Source: Candidatus Zixiibacteriota bacterium
GTDB taxonomy: Bacteria > Zixibacteria > MSB-5A5 > WJJR01
Length of the DNA stretch: 64,000 bases
Direction of reading: 5' to 3'
Assembly: GCA_040752595.1 (NCBI GenBank)
Contig: JBFMGX010000004.1
Location: 281,440 to 345,439, forward strand
Shown: in pieces, positions 54,196 through 64,000 of the stretch
Numbering within the stretch: position 1 is the stretch's first letter
Layout: each line of letters opens with the position of its first letter
Program-made: the position numbers and the translations under genes
The notes under the pieces: model-generated
Databases searched by the model: none
Seen by the model: the letters and a program-made list of their open reading frames with translations, nothing else
Told to the model about the DNA's origin: nothing

Positions 54196-56400
54196 ATGAC
54201 CCGATTCTGGACCTGGACACGTCGGCATCCGGCGGCGGCGATCTTCACCGTTGCGCTGCTGGTCCGCTTGATCTATCTGGCGGCCATACCTCAGCCGCCG
54301 GTCGCCTTCGATGCGCGTCGCTATGTAGCCGTTGGGCTGGCCGCGCCGCTGGCGGTGACGAATCCCGGTCTGTGGACCGATTCCACGGCGCGCGACGCCG
54401 TGCAATTCCCACTGCTGCTCTCCGACCTCGTCCGCGATGAGGATGTGCTGTGGTTCCCATACACGATCCCCAGCTACCGGGAGGCACTCGACGACCTCTT
54501 CTTCACCGGGCCGGTCTATCCGGCGTTCCTCGGGGCGGTCTTCCGCATTGCGCCGGCGTGGGACTTCTGGGTCGTCCGGTTGCTTCAGGCGCTCATCGAT
54601 TCGCTCAGCGCCGTCATGATCCTCGTGTTGATGCGCCGATTGATCTCTCCGGTCGGCGGGGTCATAGCGGCTTGCGTCTGGTGTCTTTATGGGCCGGCGC
54701 TGTACAAGATCGGCGAGCTCAACACGGAGGCCTTGTCCGTCTGCCTTGGGCTGGCGATTCTCTTGGCCCTGGTCCGCGCCTTCGACAGCCGGGGGTGGGG
54801 CTGGCTGTGGATCGTCGGTCTGCTTTGCGGATTGTTGGCGCTGACCAAGGCGTCGGCCACCGTGCTCATCGTGCCTCTGGCGGCTGCCTGGATCTGGGCT
54901 TCGCGACGGGACCTCCGCCGGGGGCTGTCAGGCGCGGCGATCATGCTGGTCGCCATGGCGGTGCTGATGATCCCCTGGGTGCTCGCCGTGTACTGGCGCT
55001 ATGGCGTCTTCGCGGTGCGCGACCCCTCATACGGCGGCGCAAACTTCCGTCAGGCCAACATCCTCCAATCCGAGGGATACAACCTCGATCAAGCCCCGCG
55101 CGATTTCTGGACCTATCCGGTGTGGCGCGAAATGAAACGCCACCCAGGACAATACGCGCTGCTCTATCTGCAGAAGTTCGACCGCATGTGGCTCCTCCCC
55201 TCCGATGACTTCCGTCGCGGTTTTCCATTGGGGCACACCGGCACATTGTGGCTGCAACGCGCGTTGGTGGCGCTGGCGCTGGTGGGGTTTTTCCTTTGGC
55301 CGACACGGGCCGGTCCTGTCGCCTGGTTGCCGGTGTCGTTTGTCTTGTATTTCGCCGCATTGCACGAGGTGATGCATGTCGTCTCGCGCTACAACATGGT
55401 GGCGATGCCGGTCGTGGCCGGCGCGGCCGCTCTCGGGGGGCAGTGGCTTGTGACGGCAGATCGTCGCGGCTGGCTGGTGCGCGCTGCGAGAATCCTCGTC
55501 ACGATGATCGCGGTCCCCGTCGCGTTGAGTCTTCTGAGACCGACAACGTGGCTCTTGTTGCCGGGTCTCTCTTGGCAGACGGCAACCGTGCTCTTCTGGG
55601 CCACCGGTGCAACCATCATCGGTGTGGCTGCCTGGTGGGTGACGGGAGTGCCCGAGGCGGACAAGTGGCTGCGCCGACGGGTCGCCGGCGGCGCCGGGTC
55701 GATTCTCATTCTCGCGTTCCTCGGGTTGGCGATTCCCCGCGAGGGTCACGCCGACTGGTCCATTCACTTGGATCGCCCGGACCTACAGGTGCGTCGATCG
55801 ATCACGATCCCCGCACAGATCGTGCGTGACTCGGTCGAGATGGGGGTCGTCCTCGTCGATGTCCTGCCCGATCGCGGCCAGGACTGCGGGATCATCCTCG
55901 GCATCGGAGCCCGGGAGGCGGTCTATTCCGCCCAGGAACTGATGAGTGAGGAGACGTTCTACTCCAAGGCGAGCTACAGAGTGTTTCTGAGCGAGTATGG
56001 TGAGCAGGTCACCGACGTGCGCCGCTGGACAATGACGAAACTCGATTCGGCGATGCTCGACTCGCTCTTGGCCGAACAGCGGGTGACGATTACCGTCGCG
56101 GTCGACTCCGATGTCACGCGACCCGGAGGGCTGCGGGTGTATGGCGACCTACCGGTGGCGGACCAGGCGCATTGGTCCGGGCCCGGCATCGAAATGACCA
56201 CGTTGGAACGATACTATGAGGCCGGCGACCCACGGGTCTGGACCGAACAACCGCTCGACTTCACGACCGCCACGAGTGAACTGGTCCGCGATGGCTTGGC
56301 CCGCATCGACGACTTGTCAACTTCTTGGGGGCGTCAAGTGGGGCAATACCGTCTTTTCTTTGCACTCTTGATGTGGGATGGACGCTGGCGCTACTTTTGA
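54196..56400 (+). CDS. ArnT/PMT-like membrane glycosyltransferase
   Basis: This 734-residue protein has about 11 helices in the first 530 residues. The first loop contains FDARRYVAVGLA, placing acidic residues as in GT-C enzymes (ArnT/PMT_2 family). A short luminal stretch near residue 75 (LVRDEDVLWFPYTIPSYREA) is also acidic. The C-terminal 200 residues are soluble and beta-rich (DWSIHLDRPDLQVRRSITIP) and end at WRYF. ArnT-like enzymes move a sugar from a polyprenyl carrier to a surface acceptor. It lies in the same orientation as the DUF2723, GT4 and flippase-like genes. Confidence 0.82.
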   Translation: MTRFWTWTRRHPAAAIFTVALLVRLIYLAAIPQPPVAFDARRYVAVGLAAPLAVTNPGLWTDSTARDAVQFPLLLSDLVRDEDVLWFPYTIPSYREALDDLFFTGPVYPAFLGAVFRIAPAWDFWVVRLLQALIDSLSAVMILVLMRRLISPVGGVIAACVWCLYGPALYKIGELNTEALSVCLGLAILLALVRAFDSRGWGWLWIVGLLCGLLALTKASATVLIVPLAAAWIWASRRDLRRGLSGAAIMLVAMAVLMIPWVLAVYWRYGVFAVRDPSYGGANFRQANILQSEGYNLDQAPRDFWTYPVWREMKRHPGQYALLYLQKFDRMWLLPSDDFRRGFPLGHTGTLWLQRALVALALVGFFLWPTRAGPVAWLPVSFVLYFAALHEVMHVVSRYNMVAMPVVAGAAALGGQWLVTADRRGWLVRAARILVTMIAVPVALSLLRPTTWLLLPGLSWQTATVLFWATGATIIGVAAWWVTGVPEADKWLRRRVAGGAGSILILAFLGLAIPREGHADWSIHLDRPDLQVRRSITIPAQIVRDSVEMGVVLVDVLPDRGQDCGIILGIGAREAVYSAQELMSEETFYSKASYRVFLSEYGEQVTDVRRWTMTKLDSAMLDSLLAEQRVTITVAVDSDVTRPGGLRVYGDLPVADQAHWSGPGIEMTTLERYYEAGDPRVWTEQPLDFTTATSELVRDGLARIDDLSTSWGRQVGQYRLFFALLMWDGRWRYF

Positions 56401-56422
56401 TCCGGGGGAGGAGAGGTGCATC

Positions 56423-57445
56423 GTGACCAGGGACAGTAGACTCCAGATCGGCGTTATCGGGGCGGGGTATTGGGGGCCGAATCTCGTCCGCAATTTCTCG
56501 CTCGTGTCCGGGGCCGTCGTGACCGGTGTTGCCGACACCCAGCAGAAACGGCTCGACTTTATCGGCGCGCGCCATCCCGCCGTGCGCTTGTATCGCGATC
56601 CCCTGGCGTTGATCGGCGCGGCGGACACCGACGCCGTGGTCATCTCCACGCCGGTTGAGACGCATTTTGGATTGGCCCGGGCCGCGCTCGAAGCGGGAAA
56701 ACACGTCCTGCTCGAAAAGCCGATGTGCGCCTCCACGGCGCAGTGCGATCAACTGCTGGCTCTGGCCAAGGCACGACGACTCGTTCTGATGGTTGATCAC
56801 ACCTTCCTCTACACTGGCGCGGTGCGCAAGATCCGCGAATTGATCGTCACCGGGGAGTTGGGCGAAATCCTCTACTTCGACTCCGTGCGCGTCAACCTCG
56901 GTCTCTTTCAACATGACGTCAACGTCATCTGGGACCTGGCGCCGCACGATGTCTCGATCATGGACGCGGTGATCGCCGCCCCCGCCAAGGGCGTCTCGGC
57001 GATCGGCCGCTCCCACTTCGGGACCACCGTCGAGAACATCGCCTACCTGACCGTGACCTTCGACAACGCCGCCATCGCGCATTTCCATGTCAACTGGCTG
57101 GCGCCGGTGAAGGTCCGCATGACGCTGATCGGCGGCTCGAAGAAGATGATCGTTTACGATGATACCGAGCCGTCGGAGAAGGTGAAGGTCTACGACAAGG
57201 GCGTGGTGGTCACCTCCGACGTCGAGGAAGTCCGCCGCACGCTGGTGCAGTATCGCACCGGCGACATGTACGCGCCGCGTCTGGATGGCACGGAGGCGCT
57301 GTACCTGATTGCCGAGGAGTTCGTCGCCGCCGTGCGCGATGGCCGCAAGCCATTGACCGACGGCGAGTCGGGTCGCCGCGTCGTCAGCATTCTCGAAGCC
57401 GCCGACAAATCGCTGGCCTCGGGCGGGCAGTTGGTGCCGCTGTAG
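56423..57445 (+). CDS. Gfo/Idh/MocA family sugar oxidoreductase
   Basis: This 340-residue NAD(P)-dependent dehydrogenase has the nucleotide motif IGVIGAGYWGPNLVRNF, then AVVISTPVETHFGLARAALE and the family EKP motif in VLLEKPMCAS. The C-terminal beta-sheet domain (FDSVRVNLGLFQHDVNVIWD) is in line with the WlbA-like sugar-nucleotide 3-dehydrogenases or inositol dehydrogenases. GGAGGAGAGG precedes the GTG start at 56423. It closes the glycosylation cluster and likely modifies a sugar nucleotide used by the transferases. Confidence 0.9.
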   Translation: MTRDSRLQIGVIGAGYWGPNLVRNFSLVSGAVVTGVADTQQKRLDFIGARHPAVRLYRDPLALIGAADTDAVVISTPVETHFGLARAALEAGKHVLLEKPMCASTAQCDQLLALAKARRLVLMVDHTFLYTGAVRKIRELIVTGELGEILYFDSVRVNLGLFQHDVNVIWDLAPHDVSIMDAVIAAPAKGVSAIGRSHFGTTVENIAYLTVTFDNAAIAHFHVNWLAPVKVRMTLIGGSKKMIVYDDTEPSEKVKVYDKGVVVTSDVEEVRRTLVQYRTGDMYAPRLDGTEALYLIAEEFVAAVRDGRKPLTDGESGRRVVSILEAADKSLASGGQLVPL

Positions 57446-57451
57446 ACTGCA

Positions 57452-57513
57452 TGGTGGGCGGAGCCCACCCTACGTCTCTATCACTCGCTTTCGTAGGGTG
57501 GGCTCTGCCCACC
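57452..57513. repeat. Inverted GTGGGC palindromes
   Basis: GTGGGCGGAGCCCACCCTAC at 57453-57472 and, inverted, GTAGGGTGGGCTCTGCCCAC at 57494-57513, separated by a 21-base spacer. Confidence 0.8.
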
Positions 57514-57655
57514 GACCACGCTTGTGCACACCGTATTCCCGGTCTATCCCCCCATCCTCAACATCCACGCGTCCGGTTTCCACAACTTCCCCACACGGCG
57601 TCAAAGTGATTGATCTACGCTGTGTCACCGCGTAACAGAGTCCGGGAGATCATGT

Positions 57656-59092
57656 GTGAGCATGGCGACCAGGGCGCCCGATAGCGTTGGTACCGATCTG
57701 AGCCGTCACCTGCCGCCGCAGGCGGTCGAGGTCGAGATGGCGGTTCTGGGCGCCATGATGCGCGACCCGGAGGCGGTCAGTCAGGTCGTGGAAGTACTCC
57801 GGCCGGACGATTTCTATCGTCCGGCGCACCGCAAGATCTTCACCGCGGTCCTGTCGCTGTTCGACCGTGCCGAGCCGGTCGACCTGGCGACCGTGGCGGG
57901 CGAATTGGATCGTTCCGGTGAGTTGGAGAAATGCGGCGGGCGTGCCGCGCTACTGGACATCGCGGAATCGGTGTTCACGTCGGCTCACGCGGCGGCCCAC
58001 GCCCGTATCGTGCAGGACAAATCGGTCCTGCGCCGCCTGATCGCGGCGTCGCAGCGTATCGCCGATTCCAGCTACAATGCCCCCGGCGACGTCGGCGATC
58101 TCCTCGATGAAGCCGAGGGACTGATCTTCGCCATCTCCGAGGCGCGTTCCCAACAGGACTTCGTCCGGCTCGAAGACCTTCTACCGCATACGTTCGAGCA
58201 GATCGAGAAGTACCGTGAACGCGGCGGCGGCCTCACCGGACTGCCAACGGGATTCGAGGATCTCGACTCGCTGACTGCCGGTCTGCACGGTTCCGATCTC
58301 ATCATTCTGGCCGGGCGGCCCTCGATGGGCAAGACCGCGCTGGCGCTGAACATTGTGGAACACCTGGCGCTGGAACAAAGCAAACCGTGCGCTGTCTTCT
58401 CGCTGGAAATGTCCAAGGAGCAGGTCGCCGAGCGGATGCTCTCCTCCACGGCGCGGATCAATGCGCATCACATGCGCACGGGACGGTTGCGCAAGGAGGA
58501 CTTCGTGCGGCTCGGCAACGCCGCCGATCGCCTGTCGGGTGCCAAGGTGTTCATCGACGACTCCGCCGCCATTGGCGTGCTGGAATTGCGCGCCAAGGCG
58601 CGGCGATTGAAGGCGCAGCATGATATCGCCCTCGTGGTCGTCGATTACATGCAAATGATGCACGGCCCGCGCAACGCCGAGAACCGCCAGCAGGAGATCG
58701 CGATGATTTCCCGCTCGCTGAAGTCGCTCGCCAAGGAATTGAAGGTCCCGGTTCTGGCGCTGTCGCAGTTGTCGCGGCAGGTTGAGCAACGCGGCGGTGA
58801 GCGGCGGCCACAGTTGGCGGATCTGCGTGAGTCCGGCGCCATCGAGCAGGACGCCGATGTCGTCATGTTTGTCTATCGCCCCGGCGCCTATGGCATCGAA
58901 ACCGACAAGAAGGGAAACCCGACCGAGAACCTCGCCGAGATCATTGTCGGCAAGCAACGCAATGGTCCGACCGGCGAGGTGCGGCTCACCTTCCTGCGCG
59001 AATTCGCCCGTTTCGAGAATCGCGCCGACACGCGCTATACGGGCGCCCCGCCGTCCGGTCCTCCATCTGGAGAGGACGAGACGCCATTCTGA
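57656..59092 (+). CDS. dnaB: Replicative DNA helicase
   Basis: This 478-residue hexameric helicase unwinds the replication fork. The N-terminal domain begins PPQAVEVEMAVLGAMMRDPE. The RecA-like domain has Walker A LAGRPSMGKTALALN, Walker B region ALVVVDYMQMM, and LALSQLSRQVEQRGG (H3/H4 region), with RQQEIAMISRSLKSLAKEL. The end ENRADTRYTG continues to an acidic tail, EDETPF. No intein is present. GGGAG supports the GTG at 57656; an ATG lies two codons later. Confidence 0.96.
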   Translation: MSMATRAPDSVGTDLSRHLPPQAVEVEMAVLGAMMRDPEAVSQVVEVLRPDDFYRPAHRKIFTAVLSLFDRAEPVDLATVAGELDRSGELEKCGGRAALLDIAESVFTSAHAAAHARIVQDKSVLRRLIAASQRIADSSYNAPGDVGDLLDEAEGLIFAISEARSQQDFVRLEDLLPHTFEQIEKYRERGGGLTGLPTGFEDLDSLTAGLHGSDLIILAGRPSMGKTALALNIVEHLALEQSKPCAVFSLEMSKEQVAERMLSSTARINAHHMRTGRLRKEDFVRLGNAADRLSGAKVFIDDSAAIGVLELRAKARRLKAQHDIALVVVDYMQMMHGPRNAENRQQEIAMISRSLKSLAKELKVPVLALSQLSRQVEQRGGERRPQLADLRESGAIEQDADVVMFVYRPGAYGIETDKKGNPTENLAEIIVGKQRNGPTGEVRLTFLREFARFENRADTRYTGAPPSGPPSGEDETPF

Positions 59093-59142
59093 TGCCCTGG
59101 GGTTGATCGGGGCGGGTCTGAGTCCGTCCTCTTGTCTGTTTG

Positions 59143-59352
59143 CATCCCGAACGAAGTGAGGGATCTGCTGTTGTTCTTGTGATCGCAGACAAAGCGGACC
59201 CCTCGCTTCGCCCGGGGTGACAGTGATATGCGTCTCCTTCCATAGGGTGGATTTTCCATAGTACAAGGCACGGCCCGCCAGAGGCGGACAAGCACGCCGT
59301 GCCCCTTCAGATTCCTCGGATGCGTGCCCGCGATCTCTGATCGCGGACGATG
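59143..59352. repeat. Palindromic repeat cluster between dnaB and mlaE
   Basis: CCCGAACGAAGTGAGGGATC (59147) is mirrored by GACCCCTCGCTTCGCCCGGG (59198), forming a long inverted pair. Then GGCACGG...CCGTGCCCC with GCCAGAGGC inside (59268-59302) and CCGCGATCTCTGATCGCGG (59327). Nothing else is seen in this 312-base gap. Confidence 0.8.
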
Positions 59353-59404
59353 AACCGACGCCAAACCGATTGCCCTTCCCGGCAGAGCCGCCGATACTTG
59401 ATCT

Positions 59405-60181
59405 ATGCGCGCTTTCGTCATCGGTGTCGGACGCTGGTTGGTCGGCGCCCTGGTCTATGTCGGGGGTGTCGTGAACATGGCCGTTCGCCTGGTGGCCGTC
59501 CTACCGCGCATTTTTCGCTCCTTCCGGCTGATTGTGGCACAGATGCTCGCCATGGGCGTGCGCTCGCTGCCTTTGGTGATCCTGATTTCGGTGTTCACCG
59601 GTGCGGTGTCGACCTGGCAGGCGGCCTATCAGTTCCAGGACTATGTTCCCATGCGCTATCTCGGCGGTGCGGTCGGCAAGGCCATCCTGATCGAGCTCGG
59701 TCCCGTCTTGACGGCGTTGGTGATGGCGGGACGGGTCGGCGCCGCCATTGCCGCCGAGTTGGGGACGATGCGGGTGACCGAACAGATCGATGCCCTGGAA
59801 GTCATGGGGATCGATCCGGTGCGCTACCTTGTCCTGCCGCGCGTCGCCTCGGGGATCGTGATGCTCCCGGTCCTCGTTCTCTTTGCCAATTGCATCGCGC
59901 TGATGGGAGCGCTCGTGGTCGCCGTGGTCTTTGTCGACCTGTCGGGCGAGGTTTTTCTCAACGGCTTCAAGCTCCTGTTCCGTTCCAAGGATCTCTGGGC
60001 CGGTCTGATCAAGGCCGGGATGTTCGGTTTGATCATCGCCCTGATCGGCTGCTATCAGGGTTTCACAACAAAAGGCGGCGCCGAAGGTGTCGGACGCTCC
60101 ACGACCGGCGCGGTCGTGGTGGCCTCGGTGCTGATACTGATTTCGGATTACTTGATTGCGACGTTCTTGTTTCAGATATGA
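59405..60181 (+). CDS. mlaE: MlaE-family ABC transporter permease
   Basis: This 258-residue inner-membrane permease belongs to the Mla lipid-transport complex. It shows five to six helices and the family signatures SLPLVILISVFTGAVSTWQA, GPVLTALVMAGRVGAAIAAE and GTMRVTEQIDALEVMGIDPV. The C-terminal GCYQGFTTKGGAEGVGRSTT is also typical. With MlaF it handles phospholipid transport between inner and outer membranes. MlaF follows after 166 bases of repeats. No MCE-domain substrate binder (MlaD) is in the window. Confidence 0.95.
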   Translation: MRAFVIGVGRWLVGALVYVGGVVNMAVRLVAVLPRIFRSFRLIVAQMLAMGVRSLPLVILISVFTGAVSTWQAAYQFQDYVPMRYLGGAVGKAILIELGPVLTALVMAGRVGAAIAAELGTMRVTEQIDALEVMGIDPVRYLVLPRVASGIVMLPVLVLFANCIALMGALVVAVVFVDLSGEVFLNGFKLLFRSKDLWAGLIKAGMFGLIIALIGCYQGFTTKGGAEGVGRSTTGAVVVASVLILISDYLIATFLFQI

Positions 60182-60236
60182 GAGTGAGTGGTGGCGAGCC
60201 GCTATGGAATGGACTGGATGATGGCATGCTTTCAGT

Positions 60237-60321
60237 ATCCCCCCCTGTGATCCCCCCGTCAACGGGGGGATGACTTTGCTCCCTCCCCGCCGGCGGGGAG
60301 GGTCGGGGTGGGGGATATTCC
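60237..60321. repeat. GC-rich palindromes between mlaE and mlaF
   Basis: ATCCCCCCGTCAACGGGGGG followed by AT (60249 onward) and CTCCCCGCCGGCGGGGAG (60282-60299), with CCCTCC/GGGTCGGGG flanks. Confidence 0.75.
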
Positions 60322-60347
60322 GTTGATCCCCGTCCGGTGCTTCGACA

Positions 60348-61094
60348 ATGATCCAGATCCGTGGCCTCACAAAATCGTTCGGTCGGCATCGTGTTCTCGA
60401 TGCGGTCGATCTCGATGTCGCGCGCGGGGAGACTCTCGTCGTCATCGGACGGTCGGGATGCGGCAAGAGCATCCTGCTCAAGCACGTGGCCGGATTGATG
60501 ACACCCGATGCGGGCACGGTGGCCATTGACGGTCAGCGGCTGGATCGCCTTGATCGCGGCGGTCTGCTGAAGCTGAGGCTGCGGATGGGGTTTCTGTTTC
60601 AATCCGGCGCGCTCTTCGATTCGCTGACCGTGGCGCAGAATGTCGGTCTGGGGTTGACCGAGAACAGCGAGCTTCCCGCCTCAGAGGTCGGTCGCATCGT
60701 CGCCGAGCGGCTCGAATGGGTCGGTTTGGCCGGATTGGGAGATCAATATCCCTCGGAATTCTCCGGTGGGATGCGCAAACGCGCCGCGCTGGCGCGGGCG
60801 ATCGCCATGGACCCCGAGATTGTCCTCTATGATGAACCGACCACCGGTCTTGATCCGGTCACGGCGGAGGGAATCAACGATCTGATCGTGACACTGCGCG
60901 AGCACCTACGCGCCACCGCGATCGCGGTCACGCACGACATGAACTCCGCGTTCAAGATCGGCGACCGGATCGCCATGCTGCATGATGGCCGCATCGTCTT
61001 CTCCGGTTCGGTCGAAGCGGCGCGCGCATCGGATGATCCCCTGTTGCGCCAATTCGTCACCGGCGGCACCGAAGGGCCGCTGGTGGCGTTGTAA
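60348..61094 (+). CDS. mlaF: MlaF-family ABC transporter ATPase
   Basis: This 248-residue ATPase energises MlaE. Walker A is VIGRSGCGKSILLKHVAGL, the Q loop lies in MGFLFQSGALFDSLTV, the signature is FSGGMRKRAALARAIA, Walker B is PEIVLYDEPTTGLDP, and the H loop is VTHD. MRKR after the signature is typical of the Mla group. The gene begins at ATG 60348 and is preceded by palindromic repeats with no strong ribosome site. All ATPase residues are intact. Confidence 0.95.
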   Translation: MIQIRGLTKSFGRHRVLDAVDLDVARGETLVVIGRSGCGKSILLKHVAGLMTPDAGTVAIDGQRLDRLDRGGLLKLRLRMGFLFQSGALFDSLTVAQNVGLGLTENSELPASEVGRIVAERLEWVGLAGLGDQYPSEFSGGMRKRAALARAIAMDPEIVLYDEPTTGLDPVTAEGINDLIVTLREHLRATAIAVTHDMNSAFKIGDRIAMLHDGRIVFSGSVEAARASDDPLLRQFVTGGTEGPLVAL

Positions 61095-61121
61095 CCCGCA
61101 AATCCGTATCATTCCACCACC

Positions 61122-61152
61122 GGTAGGGGCGGTTGGCGAACCGCCCGCGAGC
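61122..61152. repeat. CTAC-type palindrome before radA
   Basis: GTAGGGGCGGTTGGCGAACC then GCCC lies a few bases before the radA start and may affect its translation. Confidence 0.75.
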
Positions 61153-61158
61153 GTGTCG

Positions 61159-62535
61159 ATGAAATCCGCCGCCACCAAGACCTTCTATGCCTGCTCCGGG
61201 TGCGGTTCGGTCTTTGCCCGCTGGCAGGGACAGTGCCCTGAATGTGGGGCTTGGGATACCCTCCATGAAGAGAGAGAGACCGGCCGAACCGGCGCCGTTC
61301 GCAGCAAAGGGACATCGAAAGCGCCGCAGACCAGCGCACTGGCCGATGTTCCGGCCGATACGGTGGGCGTCATCGCCAGCGGCATCGGTGAATTCGACAA
61401 TGTCCTCGGCGGCGGCGCGGTTCCGGGGTCGACAGTCTTGGTCGGCGGCGAGCCGGGCATCGGTAAGTCGACGCTGCTGCTTCAGGTGGCGGCGCGGATG
61501 GCGCAGCGCGGCATCGCCACGCTCTATGTCTCCGGTGAGGAATCGGCGGCGCAGATCAAGGGACGCGCCGATCGGCTGGGGCTGTGTTCCGATCTTCATC
61601 TTCTGATCGAGACCGACTTGGCGGCGATCCTGGCCGCTCTCGATCACGCGCCGGAGAAGTTCGGCGCCGTCATCATCGATTCGATCCAGACGACATTTGA
61701 CCGGCAATGGCAGAGCCCGCCCGGGACTGTCTCGCAGGTGCGGGAATGTGCGGCGGCGATCTCGGAATGGGCGCGACGGGCCCAGGCGGCGGCGTTTCTC
61801 GTTGGGCATGTCACCAAGGACGGTTTCATCGCCGGGCCAAAGGTGTTGGAGCATCTGGTCGACACGGTCCTGCAATTCGAAGGGGACCGACGGCAATGGA
61901 TCAGGATTCTTCGCTGTCTCAAGAATCGCTATGGCTCGACGCACGAGGTCGGCCTGTTCGAGATGGCCGAGACCGGCCTTTCGGAAGTCATCGATCCCTC
62001 CGGTCATTTCCTCCCCAGTGGTCTGGGGGCGGTTCCGGCACCGGGCACCGCGGTCGCGGTTGCCATCGAGGGGCGACGTCCCCTCTTATTGGAAGTGCAG
62101 GCATTGGTCGGGCAGGGGACCGGCGGCAATGTGCCGCAGCGTGTGGTCTCCGGCTTGGACCCGCGCCGCGCCGCCATCCTGATCGCGATCCTGCACAATG
62201 TCGCCGGGCTGCCGTTGTCGGGACGCGATGTCTATCTCAACATCACCGGCGGGTACGCCACCGATGAGCCCGCCGTCGATCTGGCGGGCGCGGTCGCCAT
62301 CGCGTCCTCGGCGCGGAAGCAGGCGGCGCCCGGATACACCGTCTTCATTGGTGAAGTCGGTCTGGGCGGCGAGATTCGCGGCGTCCCCCAACTTAAGAAA
62401 CGTCTGATCGAAGCGGAGAAGATCGGCTGCCGCACGGCCGTGGTTCCGGCGGCCAACAGCCGCGAGCTGGCCTATGGGGGAGAATTGGAGCTGCAACCGG
62501 TCTTCCGTCTCGCGCAGGCGCTGGAGGTGCTCTGA
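61159..62535 (+). CDS. radA: DNA repair protein RadA
   Basis: This 458-residue protein has the N-terminal zinc finger CSGCGSVFARWQGQCPEC (residues 10-27). The RecA-like ATPase has Walker A VGGEPGIGKSTLLLQ, Walker B region FGAVIIDSIQT and the RadA-specific KNRYG (KNRFG variant). The C-terminal Lon-like domain has GLGGEIRGVPQLKKRLIEAE. It acts as a branch-migration helicase in recombination. The ATG at 61159 is just after a palindromic repeat with little ribosome-site sequence. The longer frame upstream overlaps mlaF and is discounted. Confidence 0.95.
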   Translation: MKSAATKTFYACSGCGSVFARWQGQCPECGAWDTLHEERETGRTGAVRSKGTSKAPQTSALADVPADTVGVIASGIGEFDNVLGGGAVPGSTVLVGGEPGIGKSTLLLQVAARMAQRGIATLYVSGEESAAQIKGRADRLGLCSDLHLLIETDLAAILAALDHAPEKFGAVIIDSIQTTFDRQWQSPPGTVSQVRECAAAISEWARRAQAAAFLVGHVTKDGFIAGPKVLEHLVDTVLQFEGDRRQWIRILRCLKNRYGSTHEVGLFEMAETGLSEVIDPSGHFLPSGLGAVPAPGTAVAVAIEGRRPLLLEVQALVGQGTGGNVPQRVVSGLDPRRAAILIAILHNVAGLPLSGRDVYLNITGGYATDEPAVDLAGAVAIASSARKQAAPGYTVFIGEVGLGGEIRGVPQLKKRLIEAEKIGCRTAVVPAANSRELAYGGELELQPVFRLAQALEVL

Positions 62536-62554
62536 GCACACTGGCGAGGGACAA

Positions 62555-63872
<1,318 letters not shown>

Positions 63873-63927
63873 CGATGCGAGCTCTTACGATTCTGCCCGG
63901 ACCGGGGCGCAAGGAGGATGCGTGAAC

Positions 63928-64000
63928 ATGTTCTGGCCGGCGATGGCACCGCCCCCTTCGGGGGAAGGTTCGTCGCCCAACCCGATTTTGACGTTCCTGC
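63928..64000 (+). CDS. yajC: Preprotein translocase subunit YajC, N-terminal fragment
   Basis: The first 24 codons read MFWPAMAPPPSGEGSSPNPI and then LTFL before the window ends. A short Pro/Gly-rich start followed by NPIxxFL is the usual YajC beginning. AGGAGG lies about 10 bases upstream; a GTG two codons earlier is also possible. The tgt-yajC order supports the call; secD would be expected next. Confidence 0.75.
   Translation, partial: MFWPAMAPPPSGEGSSPNPILTFL

Overview
The window is GC-rich DNA from a Gram-negative bacterium. It carries an Mla-type outer-membrane lipid transporter (mlaE, mlaF), a lipobox protein, type IV pilus retraction genes and abundant secreted proteins. Several secreted proteins end in the same Cys-rich, dockerin-like tag (CPCHGDP ... 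NVQDVV ... CDPC), and most intergenic gaps are filled with short palindromic repeats. From memory this combination fits an uncultured FCB-type lineage such as candidate phylum Zixibacteria. That assignment is inference; no rRNA gene is present to test it.

Layout. 1-6.8 kb: a large multi-PAS sensor protein (cut by the left edge, minus strand), heme O synthase ctaB with a DUF420 membrane protein (plus), and a minus-strand pair of a degenerate CheR-like protein and a PilZ protein. 7-12 kb (minus): a secreted sugar-dehydrogenase-like protein with the tag, a GT-C-like membrane enzyme, a beta-CASP RNase-type metallo-hydrolase and a 53-residue membrane protein. 12.3-19.3 kb: a cytidylate-kinase-like protein, a PilT ATPase overlapping an MshEN/DUF4388 protein, and LemA with DUF2207. 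19.5-25.2 kb: glutamine synthetase, then the most striking gene of the window, a 1221-residue exported protein with a cysteine about every six residues over roughly 1000 residues and the dockerin-like tag at its end. 25-40.5 kb: three exported peptidases (S46 DPP7-like and two S9 enzymes), bacterioferritin, an atypical SDR, hisS with tRNA-His, secreted structural proteins, two frameshifted secreted genes and tRNA-Leu. 40.7-44.2 kb: a PAS histidine kinase, an SNase-like lipoprotein and an unknown membrane protein. 44.3-49.2 kb: an FMN riboswitch with ribD, ribE, ribBA, ribH and nusB. 49-57.4 kb: an envelope glycosylation cluster (DUF2723 protein, GT4, flippase-like protein, ArnT-like protein, Gfo/Idh oxidoreductase). 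57.6-64 kb: dnaB, mlaE, mlaF, radA, tgt and the first codons of yajC.

How the parts fit. The housekeeping blocks follow known gene orders (rib genes then nusB; tgt then yajC). The accessory material is mostly export-related: tagged surface proteins, peptidases and envelope glycosylation. The recurring tag suggests that unrelated exported proteins share one anchoring or secretion route. hisS and tRNA-His are adjacent and both look non-canonical in the same way (no encoded G-1, A73, alpha-proteobacterial-type synthetase), which points to a co-inherited identity system. The palindromic repeats sit between genes, inside operons, and in a few cases at the ends of reading frames.
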